Source: Acidimicrobiales bacterium
GTDB taxonomy: Bacteria > Actinomycetota > Acidimicrobiia > Acidimicrobiales > Acidimicrobilacustridaceae
Assembly (NCBI GenBank): GCA_025455885.1
Contig: JALOLR010000017.1
Location: forward strand, 1 to 64,000
Length of the DNA stretch: 64,000 nt
Reading direction: 5' to 3'
The notes beneath the pieces were generated by a model that was not told the origin of the DNA, ran no database searches, and saw only the letters and a program-made list of their open reading frames with translations. Below, in pieces: positions 63,782-64,000 of this stretch. The position numbers and the translations under genes are program-made. Position 1 is the stretch's first letter. Each line of letters starts with the position of its first letter.

Positions 63782-64000
63782 ATGGCGTCGGGAGAAGGGT
63801 CGCAGGCGACCGATCAGGCCTGCCTGAGCGTGGTCATGCCCTGCTACAACGAGCTGGCCACGGTGCGCGAGTGCGTGGCTGCGGTCCTGGCGAGTCCGTA
63901 CACGGCGGAGCTGGTCATCGTCGACGACGGCTCGACGGACGGCACGCGCGACGTGCTGGCGGAGCTCGAGACCGGCGACCCCCGGATCCGGGTGCTGCTC
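63782..64000 (+). CDS. Family 2 glycosyltransferase, N-terminal part (cut by window edge)
   Basis: The first 73 residues of a GT2 enzyme. The frame starts MASGEGSQATDQACLSVVMP and contains the nucleotide-sugar motifs VVMPCYNELATV and VIVDDGSTDGTRDVL, typical of polyprenyl-phosphate mannose/glucose synthases. GAGGAGGT lies 5 bases before the ATG at 63782. It follows the tandem GT39-like genes by 2 bases, so it may make the lipid-linked sugar those enzymes use. Confidence 0.85.
   Translation, partial: MASGEGSQATDQACLSVVMPCYNELATVRECVAAVLASPYTAELVIVDDGSTDGTRDVLAELETGDPRIRVLL

Overview
The window is a very GC-rich bacterial chromosome segment. Its gene style is that of an actinobacterium: many GTG starts, GTGA/ATGA start-stop overlaps, a dnaK-grpE-dnaJ-hspR operon with HAIR-like operator sites, ergothioneine genes egtB/egtD, a WS/DGAT acyltransferase, an EtfD-like iron-sulfur reductase, GlnR-type half-sites and an LPxTG surface protein. 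I infer Actinomycetota, most likely the class Acidimicrobiia; the genus cannot be fixed from the sequence alone. I see no rRNA, CRISPR array, insertion sequence or prophage, and one tRNA (Gly-CCC). No gene-free stretch exceeds about 250 bases.

Layout. 0-5 kb: secreted and membrane-anchored surface proteins (a protein cut by the left edge, a fibronectin-III-like protein, a DUF916-like pair). 5-9.1 kb: a WS/DGAT acyltransferase diverging from an unusual single-chain adenylation / carrier / membrane-acyltransferase protein, whose -10 box lies inside an IdeR/DtxR-like iron box. 9.1-16.6 kb: a heterodimeric ABC exporter with a palindromic operator, a NodB deacetylase, an MFS exporter and a 2-hydroxyacid dehydrogenase. 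16.6-18.7 kb: two tandem DUF4397-like secreted proteins plus the scar of a third copy. 18.8-25.1 kb: two ABC-2 export pairs around a TetR regulator, its operator and a divergent quinone-oxidoreductase-like gene. 25.1-31.7 kb: a frameshifted flippase-like gene, tRNA-Gly, a SnoaL-like protein, an AlkA-like glycosylase, dcd, an orphan receiver protein, an EtfD-like reductase and a cyclic-nucleotide-binding protein.

31.8-35.2 kb is a nitrogen module: an atypical winged-helix regulator, a run of GlnR-type half-sites in exact 11-bp phase, then amtB-glnK, facing gpmA across a shared terminator. 35.3-44.4 kb is the heat-shock locus: dnaK-grpE-dnaJ-hspR and clpB with egtD-egtB between them, and HAIR-geometry sites before both dnaK and clpB. 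44.6-47.1 kb is a repetitive LPxTG surface protein broken twice, each time exactly at the end of a 128-bp repeat. 47.3-64 kb is an envelope-polysaccharide region (two OafA/SGNH acyltransferases, several GT39-like membrane transferases, a DUF2142 protein, a GT2-methyltransferase fusion and a GT2 cut by the right edge), interrupted by purA and purD.

The most notable points are the iron-box-controlled A-PCP-acyltransferase protein, the phased GlnR-type array before amtB, repeat-associated frame breaks in the LPxTG gene, a recurring TANNNT-N6-8-GTG arrangement that suggests leaderless transcripts, and long convergent gene overlaps in the envelope region.
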